Below, piece after piece: positions 33,414 through 41,927 of a DNA stretch of 64,000 nt (positions are counted from its first letter, which is position 1; every line of letters starts with the position of its first letter). Location of the stretch: NCBI RefSeq assembly GCF_030406905.1, contig NZ_CP129137.1, positions 6,169,501 through 6,233,500 of the forward strand, given 5' to 3'. The DNA is from Streptomyces sp. HUAS CB01 (GTDB lineage Bacteria; Actinomycetota; Actinomycetes; Streptomycetales; Streptomycetaceae). The notes beneath the pieces were generated by a model, which was given only the letters and a program-made list of their open reading frames with translations, was not told the origin of the DNA and did not search any database. Made by a program: the position numbers and the translations under genes.

Positions 33414-34625
33414 TCACCCCGCGGCGGCCGGCGCCGTTTCCCCGTCGAGGGCGGTCGTCCGGGGCCGCGCCGTGTCGGCAGCCCACATTCCCGTACCCGT
33501 GTCCGCTTCGGGGCCCGGCGGTTCCGCGGACGCCGTCGCCGCGAAACCCGCCTCGGTGTCGGCGGCAGGCCCGGCGCTCGCCCCGGACGTTCCGGAGGCC
33601 GCCGCCGCGCCCGTCCACGCACCACCCGCCCGGTCCTCGGCTGCCGTGCGTGCCACCCACCCCTTCTCGTACGCGTGCCAGCCGAGTTGGAGCCTGGTCG
33701 TGACGCCGGCCAGTTCCATGAGGCCCTTCACGCGTCGCTGGACCGTGCGGAGGCCGAGGTCGAGCTGCTTGGCGACACTCGCGTCCGTCATGCCCGCGAG
33801 CAGCAGCGAGAGGATCTCCAGGTCGGCGGCGTCCGGGCCCGCGGGGCCGTCCTCCGTCACCCCGCCGCCCCCGCCGAGGCGCAACGGCAGCGCCTCTCGC
33901 CACACGGCCTCGAACAGGCCCGTCAGCGACTCCAGCAGCCCGCTCGCGTGGACCACGAGCGCCGCCGGCTCCGAGCCCCGCCCGGTCAGCGGGACCATCG
34001 CCAGCGTCCGGTCGGCGACGACGAGTTTGGTCGGCACGCGGTCCACGACGCGGACCTGTTCGTCACGGCCGAGCGAGGCCGACACCTCGACGAGCCCGGT
34101 CGGCAGCGTCAGCACCTCGCGTTCGATGACCACGCGGTACGCGACGCCGCGCTGCGCCGCCCGCTCCTCCGCCTCGTTGTCCGTCCCGGACACGACCATC
34201 GGCTTTCCGGTGACGAGCGCGCACACCTCTTCGGACGCGCCCAGCTGGAGCTGGAGGAAGCGGTGCGCCACCGCGCTCGCGCCGGTGACGACCTCGACCA
34301 GGTCGTGCACGGGCAGTTCCGTGGCCTCGGCCCGGTACTCCTGGGCCAGCAGCGCCGCGGCGAGTTCGGCCTGCTCGAGTTCGTGCCGGTGCTGGGTGAG
34401 CAGCGCGCCGAGGGCGACGCCCGGCGGCGCCGCCACCCAGCGGCCGGTGCGTGCGGACGACTGGGCGGCCAGCCCGTGGTGCTCCAGCAGACGCAGCGTC
34501 CGTTCGGTGTCCGCCTCCGGGAGCGCGAGGCGGTGCGCCAGATCGGCCACCTCCGCGGCGCCGAGCGCCACCAGCGTGCGGTACGCCGACTCCTGCCTCG
34601 CGTCGAGACCTATTGCTCCCAGCAC
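33414..34625 (-). CDS. TrmB/LuxR-type helix-turn-helix regulator
   Basis: This 403-residue regulator begins with a TrmB-like winged helix (LGAIGLDARQESAYRTLVAL). The middle domain of about 170 residues is probably ligand-binding (VVTGASAVAHRFLQLQLGAS). A LuxR-type DNA-binding domain spans about residues 280-345 (LEILSLLLAGMTDASVAKQL, LRTVQRRVKGLMELAG), followed by a 55-residue disordered tail. The GTG at 34625 has GGAGGG seven bases upstream; upstream in-frame ATGs lack one. Target unknown. Confidence 0.9.
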   Translation of the reverse strand: MLGAIGLDARQESAYRTLVALGAAEVADLAHRLALPEADTERTLRLLEHHGLAAQSSARTGRWVAAPPGVALGALLTQHRHELEQAELAAALLAQEYRAEATELPVHDLVEVVTGASAVAHRFLQLQLGASEEVCALVTGKPMVVSGTDNEAEERAAQRGVAYRVVIEREVLTLPTGLVEVSASLGRDEQVRVVDRVPTKLVVADRTLAMVPLTGRGSEPAALVVHASGLLESLTGLFEAVWREALPLRLGGGGGVTEDGPAGPDAADLEILSLLLAGMTDASVAKQLDLGLRTVQRRVKGLMELAGVTTRLQLGWHAYEKGWVARTAAEDRAGGAWTGAAAASGTSGASAGPAADTEAGFAATASAEPPGPEADTGTGMWAADTARPRTTALDGETAPAAAG

Positions 34626-34806
34626 CCCTGAGCCCTCCCCGGACCTCGCCATTCCGCTTGCTGCGGGCACGATCGTGGCGGAAACCGGCCACGGCGTAAA
34701 CCCGCCGTCCTCATCATCCCCGCAGGGCTTCCGGCTCTGCCAATGTGGCGCCACCACCAAGGATCACCGACACGGACCGCGTCCGGAATCGACCTGGGAG
34801 GGCGAT

Positions 34807-35214
34807 GTGTCCGAACGCGCGCACGAACACCGGCGGACGGTGCCGTCGACGCGCCGCCGGCCGGGCGCCGTCCCGGACGGGAGCGCCCCTGCGAATTCCC
34901 CCGCGGCCACGGCGATCGGGCAGCCGGCGCCGGCGCGCAAGCGGAACGCGGAGGCGCCCACCGTCCGGACCCGGGGTTCCGCGCGGCGCGGAAACGCGTA
35001 CGCCCGGGGAATCCCGGTCCTCTTCCCGGCTCCCGGCCCTCCCGTGGGCGGCCGCAGGACGTTCCCGGTGACGGACGGCCAGAAGCCGACGCCCCGGAAA
35101 CGCCGGACGCGCTCGGTGCGCACGGATGACGCCGCGGGCCCAACCGGCCGACGCGGGCGGGAGATCCGTCACCCGGTCCGTCGAACTCGCGCACGCCGTG
35201 CGCTGACCACCTGA
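34807..35214 (+). CDS. Hypothetical basic 135-residue protein (uncertain)
   Basis: A GTG start with GGGAGG six bases upstream opens a frame whose third positions are overwhelmingly G/C. The product is Arg/Pro-rich, without domains or membrane segments (SERAHEHRRTVPSTRRR at the start; RTRARRALTT at the end). The opposite strand is also open over most of this stretch, so coding status is not secure. Divergent from the regulator gene. Confidence 0.38.
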   Translation: MSERAHEHRRTVPSTRRRPGAVPDGSAPANSPAATAIGQPAPARKRNAEAPTVRTRGSARRGNAYARGIPVLFPAPGPPVGGRRTFPVTDGQKPTPRKRRTRSVRTDDAAGPTGRRGREIRHPVRRTRARRALTT

Positions 35215-35329
35215 ACGTCCGCCGGGCGTCCTTCCCGTGGGGGGTTGGGACGCCCGGCGGACTCCCAGCCCGGCCGGGTTTTGTGGAATACGCCGTTTTC
35301 GTGCGGCCTCCGCGGTCGACAATAGGGAC

Positions 35330-37036
35330 ATGAGTCAGCAGGGGGACAGGCCCACCGCAGGCGACGACTGGTGGAACCGGCTGTACGACGAGTCCGCCCC
35401 GGACACCGGCCCCGCCGCCGCCGCGGGCGACACACTCGACGACCGCTTCGACTCCGCGGTGGACACGGTGGGCCCGGACGGCCCTCGGGGTTCCTGGTGG
35501 GACCCGTCCCACCGGGGCGGCGGCGCCCCTTGGGAGCCTCCGCCTCCCACCACTTCGCCCGCCGCGGCGGGTTCCGGTGCGGATCCGCTCGTGTCCCGAG
35601 CGGGGCCCGGGGTGCCCGCATCCGCCGTGCCCGCACCCCCGCCCCCACCGTCGGCCCCGCCCCCCGCGCCGCCCGTACCGCCCGTACCGCCACCTGCGCC
35701 GCCCGTACCGCCGGCCCCGCCCGTCGAGCCCGGGGGCCCCGCGGTCTCCATCCCCTCACCGGCCTCGTCGAGCGCTCCTGCCGCTCCCGTCCCACCGATC
35801 GCGCCGCCCCCGGCTGCCGGCCGCCACACGCCCGGTGCCCCGTCCGGCGCGGCCCCGTCGGGGACGCCGCTGCCCGCCGCCTCCGGTGCGGAGCCCGCGG
35901 GAGGGTCCGTGCCGGAACCCGCGCCGGAGCGACCGCCGATGCCCGCCGCGCCCCCTGACGGGACGTCCGCCGCTGCCCCCGACCGGGGCACCCGGGCCGC
36001 GGGGCTTCGTGCGGCCGTGCCGTGGGGACGGCGCAAGGAGGGCGCCGGCGCGGGACGGGGCGACAGCAGGGACGGGTACGTGGGGGACCGGCCGCCCACG
36101 TACGACGCCGAGCCCACCGCGCTGCCCGCCGCGGATCCGCAGGAGCTCGACGGGCTCGTCGCGGACACGGTGCTGGACGGCGCGCGGTACGGCTCGTTCA
36201 CCCTGCGCGCCGCCTCCGTGCGCGGCGACTCGGCCCGCTACCGCGGTGAGCACCGCCGCGACGCGCTGCTCACCGCACGCTTCGGCGCCGGGGAGCACGC
36301 GCTCGTCCTGGTCGCCGTGGCCACCGGGGCACGGGCCGCGGAAGGCGCGCACCTCGCCGCCGCCGACGCATGCCGCTGGATCGGCGGCGCCGTCGGCCGC
36401 AGCCACGCCCGGCTCGCCGAGGACATAAGGGCCGGCCGGCGGGGCGACCTGAAATCGGGGCTCCACCGGCTGACCGACCGCTCCTTCGGCCGGCTCCGCG
36501 CCCGCGCGGACGAACGGGGCGTACCCCCGGAGGAGTACACGGCGAGCCTGCGATGCCTGCTGCTGTCGGCCGATCCCGCCTGCCGCACCCGGGTGTTCTT
36601 CGGCGTCGGCGCCGGAGGGCTGTTCCGCCTCCGCGACGGCGGTTGGCAGGATCTGGAGCCGGCGCTCCCGGACGCCCTCGCCGGCGAACCCGTCGTCGGC
36701 TACGGCTCACCTCCCCCGGAGACCCGGGAGGGCGACCGGCTCACCATGGACCTGGGCGTCCCCACGCCCCCGTCGCCGCACGTCGACGCACCCGTCCCGC
36801 CGCCCGCCGAGCCGTTCCGCTTCCGTGCGTCCGTGGCCCGCCCGGGGGACACGCTGCTGCTGTGCAGCAACGGCCTCGCCGACCCGTTGCGCGGTGAGTC
36901 CGCGCTCGCCCAGGAGTTGGCGGAACGGTGGGCGGGCACGGAGCCGCCCGGTCTCGCCGCCTATCTGGCCGACACCCAGCTGAGGGTGAAGGGCTACGCC
37001 GACGACCGTACGGCGTGCGCCCTCTGGGAGGCGTAA
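35330..37036 (+). CDS. PP2C-like phosphatase domain protein with Pro-rich N-terminus
   Basis: This is a 568-residue protein. Residues about 75-260 are Pro/Ala/Gly-rich (APPVPPVPPPAPPVPPAPP). The C-terminal 300 residues resemble actinobacterial PP2C-family domains: GDSARYRGEHRRDALLTARFG, GDTLLLCSNGLADPLRG and a final DDRTACALWEA. Not all metal-binding Asp residues are obvious, so activity is uncertain. GACAAT lies six bases before the ATG with no ribosome site, compatible with a leaderless transcript. Confidence 0.8.
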   Translation: MSQQGDRPTAGDDWWNRLYDESAPDTGPAAAAGDTLDDRFDSAVDTVGPDGPRGSWWDPSHRGGGAPWEPPPPTTSPAAAGSGADPLVSRAGPGVPASAVPAPPPPPSAPPPAPPVPPVPPPAPPVPPAPPVEPGGPAVSIPSPASSSAPAAPVPPIAPPPAAGRHTPGAPSGAAPSGTPLPAASGAEPAGGSVPEPAPERPPMPAAPPDGTSAAAPDRGTRAAGLRAAVPWGRRKEGAGAGRGDSRDGYVGDRPPTYDAEPTALPAADPQELDGLVADTVLDGARYGSFTLRAASVRGDSARYRGEHRRDALLTARFGAGEHALVLVAVATGARAAEGAHLAAADACRWIGGAVGRSHARLAEDIRAGRRGDLKSGLHRLTDRSFGRLRARADERGVPPEEYTASLRCLLLSADPACRTRVFFGVGAGGLFRLRDGGWQDLEPALPDALAGEPVVGYGSPPPETREGDRLTMDLGVPTPPSPHVDAPVPPPAEPFRFRASVARPGDTLLLCSNGLADPLRGESALAQELAERWAGTEPPGLAAYLADTQLRVKGYADDRTACALWEA

Positions 37037-37063
37037 CCGCCGGGGCCGTGGATAGATGGATCC

Positions 37064-38806
37064 ATGGCCAAGCAGAACGTCGCAGAACAGTTCGTCGACA
37101 TTCTCGTCCGCGCCGGTGTGCGGCGGCTGTACGGAGTCGTCGGCGACAGCCTCAACCCCGTTGTCGACGCCATCCGCCGCAACTCCGCGATCGACTGGGT
37201 CCAGGTCCGCCACGAGGAGACGGCCGCGTTCGCCGCCGGTGCCGAGGCACAGATCTCGGGCCGGCTGGCCGCGTGCGCCGGCTCGTGCGGCCCCGGCAAT
37301 CTGCATCTGATCAACGGCCTGTACGACGCCCATCGCTCCATGGCCCCGGTCCTCGCCCTGGCCTCGCACATCCCGTCCTCCGAGATCGGGCTCGGCTACT
37401 TCCAGGAGACCCATCCGGACCAGTTGTTCAGGGAATGCAGCCACTACTGCGAGCTGATCTCCAACCCGCAGCAGATGCCGCGCCTGCTGCAGACCGCTGT
37501 CCAGCAGGCCATCGGCCGCAGCGGCGTCAGCGTGGTCGCCCTCCCGGGGGACATCGCCTCCCGTCCCGCCCCGGAGAAGTCCATCGAGCACGCCCTCGTC
37601 ACCTCGCGCCCCACCGTCCGGCCCGGCGACGCGGAGATCGACGCCCTGGCCCGGATGATCGACGAGGCGGACCGCGTGACGCTCTTCTGCGGCAGCGGGA
37701 CCGCCGGCGCGCACCACGAGGTCATGCAGTTCGCGGAGCGCGTCAAGTCACCCGTGGGTCACGCGCTCCGCGGCAAGGAGTGGATCCAGTACGACAACCC
37801 GTACGACGTCGGCATGAGCGGACTGCTCGGCTACGGCGCCGCCTACGAGGCCACCCACGAGTGCGACCTGCTGATCCTGCTCGGCACGGACTTCCCGTAC
37901 AACGCCTTCCTGCCGGACGACGTGAGGATCGCCCAGGTCGACATCCGGCCCGAGAACCTCGGCCGCCGCTCCAAGCTGGACCTCGCCGTCTGGGGCGACG
38001 TGCGCGAGACGCTCCGCTGCCTCACCCCGCGCGTGCGGCCGAAGAACGACCGGCGCTTTCTCGACAAGATGCTCAAGAAGCACGCGGAGGCGCTGGAAGG
38101 CGTCATCAAGGCGTACACGCGCAAGGTCGACCGGCACGTGCCCATCCACCCCGAGTACGTGGCGTCGGTGCTCGACGAACTGGCCGCCGACGACGCCGTG
38201 TTCACCGTGGACACGGGCATGTGCAACGTCTGGGCGGCCCGTTACATCACCCCGAACGGCCGGCGCCGCATCATCGGGTCCTTCAGCCACGGCTCGATGG
38301 CGAACGCCCTGCCGCAGGCCATCGGCGCTCAGTTCGTCGACCGCGACCGCCAGGTCGTCTCGATGTCCGGCGACGGCGGATTCACCATGCTGATGGGCGA
38401 CTTCCTCACCTTGCGGCAGCACGACCTGCCGGTCAAGATCGTGTTGTTCAACAACTCCTCGCTCAGCATGGTCGAGCTGGAGATGCTGGTCGCGGGCCTG
38501 CCTTCGTACGGAACCGCCAACCTCAACCCGGACTTCGCCGAGATGGCCCGGGCCGCGGGCGTGTACGGCGTCCGGGTGGAGAAGCCCAAGCAGCTCGCGG
38601 GCGCCCTCAAGGACGCGTTCGCGCACGACGGCCCGGCTCTCGTCGACGTCGTCACCGACCCGAACGCCCTGTCCATCCCACCGAGGATCAGCGCCGAGAT
38701 GGTGACCGGGTTCGCGCTCTCCGCCAGCAAGATCGTGCTGGACGGCGGCGTCGGCCGGATGGTGCAGATGGCCCGCTCGAACCTGCGGAACGTACCGCGT
38801 CCGTGA
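37064..38806 (+). CDS. poxB: Pyruvate dehydrogenase (quinone)-like ThDP enzyme
   Basis: This 580-residue thiamine-diphosphate flavoenzyme is of the PoxB class, oxidising pyruvate to acetate and CO2 with electrons passed to quinone. It has the ThDP glutamate region (RHEETAAFAAGAEAQ), central FAD domain (LPGDIASRP to VDIRPENLGRR), and Mg/ThDP motif GDGGFTML with LFNNSS about 27 residues on. Normal family length. Acetolactate-synthase-type carboligation is a less likely alternative. It starts 27 bp after the previous stop. Confidence 0.92.
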   Translation: MAKQNVAEQFVDILVRAGVRRLYGVVGDSLNPVVDAIRRNSAIDWVQVRHEETAAFAAGAEAQISGRLAACAGSCGPGNLHLINGLYDAHRSMAPVLALASHIPSSEIGLGYFQETHPDQLFRECSHYCELISNPQQMPRLLQTAVQQAIGRSGVSVVALPGDIASRPAPEKSIEHALVTSRPTVRPGDAEIDALARMIDEADRVTLFCGSGTAGAHHEVMQFAERVKSPVGHALRGKEWIQYDNPYDVGMSGLLGYGAAYEATHECDLLILLGTDFPYNAFLPDDVRIAQVDIRPENLGRRSKLDLAVWGDVRETLRCLTPRVRPKNDRRFLDKMLKKHAEALEGVIKAYTRKVDRHVPIHPEYVASVLDELAADDAVFTVDTGMCNVWAARYITPNGRRRIIGSFSHGSMANALPQAIGAQFVDRDRQVVSMSGDGGFTMLMGDFLTLRQHDLPVKIVLFNNSSLSMVELEMLVAGLPSYGTANLNPDFAEMARAAGVYGVRVEKPKQLAGALKDAFAHDGPALVDVVTDPNALSIPPRISAEMVTGFALSASKIVLDGGVGRMVQMARSNLRNVPRP

Positions 38807-38927
38807 CTACGGGTGAAATCGGCATGCGTGGCGGCACGGCGGCGGGGCATGCATTCCGGGAGTGCCTGTTCGAGCCGGACGGGACGAGCGAAGGGGAAGG
38901 GACCGTTCCGACGTGCGGTGGGGGAAA

Positions 38928-39341
38928 ATGGCGGGGCGTCAGGAAGGGTCGGGCGCCGCGCAGTTGCGGCGCAGCGTGAGGCGCGCGGACCTCAGGGCGG
39001 TACCGGAGGTGCGGAGGGCCCTGCGGGCCCTGCTGGGTCACTGGGGCGAGCCGGGCTCGGCCGAGGTGGCGGAGCTGCTGACCAGTGAACTGGTGACGAA
39101 CGCGCTGGTGCACACGGAGGAGGGGGCGGTCGTCACGGCGACGGTGGCACCCGCACGACTCCGGGTCGAGGTAAGGGACTTCACGACCGGGCTGGTGGAG
39201 CCGCCCGCGGAGCCCGTGCCCGACGAGAGCACGCACGGCAGGGGACTGCTGCTGGTGCAGAGCCTCGCCGACGCGTGGGGTGTGCGGGCCCACGGCCTGG
39301 GCAAGGCGGTGTGGTTCGAACTGCACGGCGGGCGCGCGTGA
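38928..39341 (+). CDS. ATP-binding anti-sigma-factor-like protein (HATPase_c_2)
   Basis: This 137-residue protein of the RsbW/SpoIIAB-like ATPase group has LLTSELVTNALVHT (N box), VEVRDF (G1 Asp) and HGRGLLLVQSLADAWGV (G2). Streptomycetes carry dozens of these; some pair with SpoIIE-type phosphatases, two of which lie at the right end of this window. GGGGGAA precedes the ATG. Partner unknown. Confidence 0.92.
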   Translation: MAGRQEGSGAAQLRRSVRRADLRAVPEVRRALRALLGHWGEPGSAEVAELLTSELVTNALVHTEEGAVVTATVAPARLRVEVRDFTTGLVEPPAEPVPDESTHGRGLLLVQSLADAWGVRAHGLGKAVWFELHGGRA

Positions 39342-39551
39342 CGGGCGCGGATGGCCCGCTGCCTGCGGAGGGTGCGCCACGGATACGGCGTGCCTCGAGG
39401 CGGGCTTGGCGCGGGTCGACGGGGTTGACGCGGGGGTGACGCGCGAGGTCGGGCCGGTGCGCGCGTGAACTCGGACGGGCGGGACCCGTGCGGCCGTGCG
39501 AACGCAAGGTCGGCGACCGGCGAGTCCGTGCCGACCCGGACGTGAACGCGG

Positions 39552-39583
39552 ACGGGCGGGACCCGTCGAAGGGTCCCGCCCGT
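39552..39583. terminator. 13-bp perfect hairpin between convergent genes
   Basis: ACGGGCGGGACCC (39552-39564), loop GTCGAA, GGGTCCCGCCCGT (39571-39583). It sits 18 bp beyond the stop of the DUF2637 gene and serves both directions. A partial copy of its left arm (GGACGGGCGGGACCCG) occurs about 78 bp upstream, near 39473. Confidence 0.85.
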
Positions 39584-39600
39584 GTCGCCGGTTCGCGTTG

Positions 39601-40686
39601 TCAGCCGAACTGCTGCTCGAGATGCTTGAGCTTCTTCTCGAGGGAGTCGAGACGCGGCAGCGCCTGGGTGTCGTCCTCGGCCGTGAGGTCGACGGTGACC
39701 GGGTCACCGCCCTTCACGGCCTGCAGGGAGGCCCGGGCGCGCGACGGCGGTTGCCCGGACTCGGCCGTGGCGGGCTCCGCGACGGACCCGACGGCCGGGG
39801 CGGAGCCCGGGACGGATCCCGCCGCCGCGGCGGGGCCCGCGAGGGTGCCGCTCACGGTGGTGGTGACCTCCAGCTGCCGTCCCCCGCGCCGCCCCCACGC
39901 CCGGTGCTGCCGGCTGAGCGCCCTCAGCCGGGCCCGCTCCAGTTTCTCGTGGTCCCGCCGGCGCATGCGCTCCTGCTCCTTCTGCCGCCGGTCCTCGCGC
40001 ACCTCGTCGACCGCCTCGTCCAGGGTGCGTACGCCTTCGAGCAGCATCAGCGACCAGGCGCCGAACGTCTCACGGGGAGCCCGCAGCCACCGTACGACCC
40101 GGATCTGCGGCAGCGGCCGGGGTACCAGGCCCTGCTCGCGCAGCGCCGCCCTGCGGGTCTGCTTCAGTGCCCGGTCGAAGAGCACGGCCGCGGAAAGCGA
40201 CATGCCCGCGAAGAAGTGCGGGGCCCCGTCGTGGCCGAGACCGCGCGGCGCGTGGACCCAGTTGAACCAGGCCGCCGCACCGGCGAACAGCCAGACCAGT
40301 ATGCGCGAGCCGAGCGCCGCGTCGCCGTGGCTGGCCTCCCGCACCGCGAGCACGGAGCAGAACATCGCGGCGCCGTCGAGGCCGAAGGGGACGAGGTACT
40401 CCCATCCGCCGGAGAGGTTCAGGTTCTGCCGGCCGAAGCCGACCAGGCCGTGGAACGACAGTGCCGCGGCGACCGCGGCGCAGCAGAAGAGCAGGAGGTA
40501 GGAGGCGGTGCCGTAGACGGCCTCCTTGCGCCTGCGGCGCTCCTCGCTGCGCTCCCAGGAGTCGTCGCTCGCGGTACCGCCCCCCGTGCGCCTGCCACGC
40601 GCGAGCACCGCCACCGCCGCGACGACCCCTGCGAGCATCACGCCGCCCGGAAGCAGCCAGTCGAGCGATATGTCGGTCAGTCTCAT
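39601..40686 (-). CDS. DUF2637-domain membrane protein
   Basis: This 361-residue protein has four predicted membrane segments in residues 10-160, including the family block GGWEYLVPFGLDGAAMFCSV and ILVWLFAGAAAWFNWVHAPRG, followed by a charged cytoplasmic region (REDRRQKEQERMRRRDHEK) and a C-terminal coiled coil (LDSLEKKLKHLEQQF). DUF2637 proteins are actinobacterial, occurring on chromosomes and integrative elements, with no defined function. AAGGGAC precedes the ATG. Confidence 0.9.
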   Translation of the reverse strand: MRLTDISLDWLLPGGVMLAGVVAAVAVLARGRRTGGGTASDDSWERSEERRRRKEAVYGTASYLLLFCCAAVAAALSFHGLVGFGRQNLNLSGGWEYLVPFGLDGAAMFCSVLAVREASHGDAALGSRILVWLFAGAAAWFNWVHAPRGLGHDGAPHFFAGMSLSAAVLFDRALKQTRRAALREQGLVPRPLPQIRVVRWLRAPRETFGAWSLMLLEGVRTLDEAVDEVREDRRQKEQERMRRRDHEKLERARLRALSRQHRAWGRRGGRQLEVTTTVSGTLAGPAAAAGSVPGSAPAVGSVAEPATAESGQPPSRARASLQAVKGGDPVTVDLTAEDDTQALPRLDSLEKKLKHLEQQFG

Positions 40687-40908
40687 GCGGTGTCCCTTGC
40701 ATCTGCATCGCGTTGGGCGTTTCGCGCGCCATATTGGCCGAAGTGCCGTCGCGGGCAGGGGGTTTCCCCGCAAGAGGGCGCCAAGAGGGCTTCGCGGACT
40801 GCGAATAGGTGTCTTTCGCTCGAACATCACAGCAGGCGCAGGGAATTGAGTTCGATTACTGCTGCCCGGGGCACGTCGCGGTGCCGAGCGCGGGGTGGTC
40901 CCGGCGGG

Positions 40909-41778
40909 TCAGCTCTGCGTGGCGAGCCGCCGCACGCGGTCGGCGTCGCAGGTGCGAGGACAGGTGACGCAGGTGTCCTCGGGGCGCAGCGTGTAGAACA
41001 GGCAGCAGCTCGCACGGTCCCTGGTGGGCAGCGGCTCCCCGGACGGCCCGGTGAGTTCGCGGAACCCTGCCGTGCCGACGTACGGCTTGGTGGTGCCGGG
41101 CAGCAGCGCCTCCAGTTCCGTCATCGCGCGGCGCTCCTCGCCGAGGAGGTGCGCCACGTACCAGAGCCCTTCGACGATCTCGTCCGTCGCCATGCCCCAC
41201 AGGGCGCGCCGGCCGCGCCGCATGCGCGGGCCGAAGCCGTCGAGGATCGCCTCCATGTGCTCGGCGACGGCGTCCCGGACCTCCGCGCGCAGCGCGTCCT
41301 CGTCGGCGACCACCCGCGCGCCCGGGAGCACGGCCGCCGGGTCGCCGGGGAGACAGGAGAAGGCGCGGACGCGCACCGCCATCCGGCCCCGGGCCCGCTG
41401 GTACGAGACGTCCTCGACGGGCAGCCGCGGCACGCGCCGCTCGAGGAACCACGGCACCGTGATCAGCAGACAGGCGGGCCAGGCGTAGCGGTGGAGTCCG
41501 AAGCTCGCCACGACGTCCGGGCGGGCCTGCTGCCCGTAGTCCTGCAGCACCTGTGCGTTGTCCCACGCCAGGAACGCGTCGAGGGCCGCGCCACCGGCCG
41601 CGAGGTCCGCCGCCGCGACCCAGCCGGCGCCGCGCGGAGCCGGTTCGCCGTCCGCGAGCTGCCGCACACCGAGCCCGGGGAACACCGCGGACATCCGTGC
41701 GTACGCGCCGGTCACGGGCGCCGTGGCGGCGGAGGGGGCGGCAGGCCGCGAGTCGTGGAGAACAGCGGGGACCGTCAT
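40909..41778 (-). CDS. FhuF-like (2Fe-2S) ferric-siderophore reductase family protein
   Basis: This 289-residue protein ends with Cys258-Cys259-x10-Cys270-x2-Cys273, the [2Fe-2S] pattern of FhuF-type siderophore reductases. The N-terminal part (WPACLLITVPWFLERRVPR) fits the family. It would release iron from imported ferric siderophores in the cytoplasm. A DtxR-type iron box lies 28-46 bp upstream of the ATG, so iron repression is expected. No siderophore transporter is adjacent. Confidence 0.88.
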   Translation of the reverse strand: MTVPAVLHDSRPAAPSAATAPVTGAYARMSAVFPGLGVRQLADGEPAPRGAGWVAAADLAAGGAALDAFLAWDNAQVLQDYGQQARPDVVASFGLHRYAWPACLLITVPWFLERRVPRLPVEDVSYQRARGRMAVRVRAFSCLPGDPAAVLPGARVVADEDALRAEVRDAVAEHMEAILDGFGPRMRRGRRALWGMATDEIVEGLWYVAHLLGEERRAMTELEALLPGTTKPYVGTAGFRELTGPSGEPLPTRDRASCCLFYTLRPEDTCVTCPRTCDADRVRRLATQS

Positions 41779-41805
41779 GCGGGGACCACCGAATCGCGCT
41801 CGTGA

Positions 41806-41824
41806 GCAGGTTAGCCTTACCTTA
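41806..41824. promoter_or_regulatory. Iron box (DtxR/DmdR1-type operator)
   Basis: The 19-mer GCAGGTTAGCCTTACCTTA fits the actinobacterial iron-box palindrome (AGGTTAGS-CTWACCT core) with few mismatches. It lies in the only AT-rich patch upstream of the FhuF-like gene, between it and the divergent GntR gene. Confidence 0.8.
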
Positions 41825-41927
41825 CCCGACGCTATCGGTGTTTGAACTGTGACCCCGTCCGCCTATCGTGCACGCAGGACCCGCGCCGTGCGAGCCGGGT
41901 CCGGAACGCGGTCGGAGGAGGACCCGA

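Noticed and set aside
34714..35331. Minus-strand 205-codon frame upstream of the TrmB/LuxR regulator
   Set aside because: No ribosome site, low-complexity Arg/Pro content, and third-position GC favours the plus-strand frame instead.
39601..40686. DUF2637 gene as evidence of an integrated plasmid or ICE
   Set aside because: No integrase, transfer, replication gene or att repeat is seen in the window; the family also occurs in ordinary chromosomal loci.
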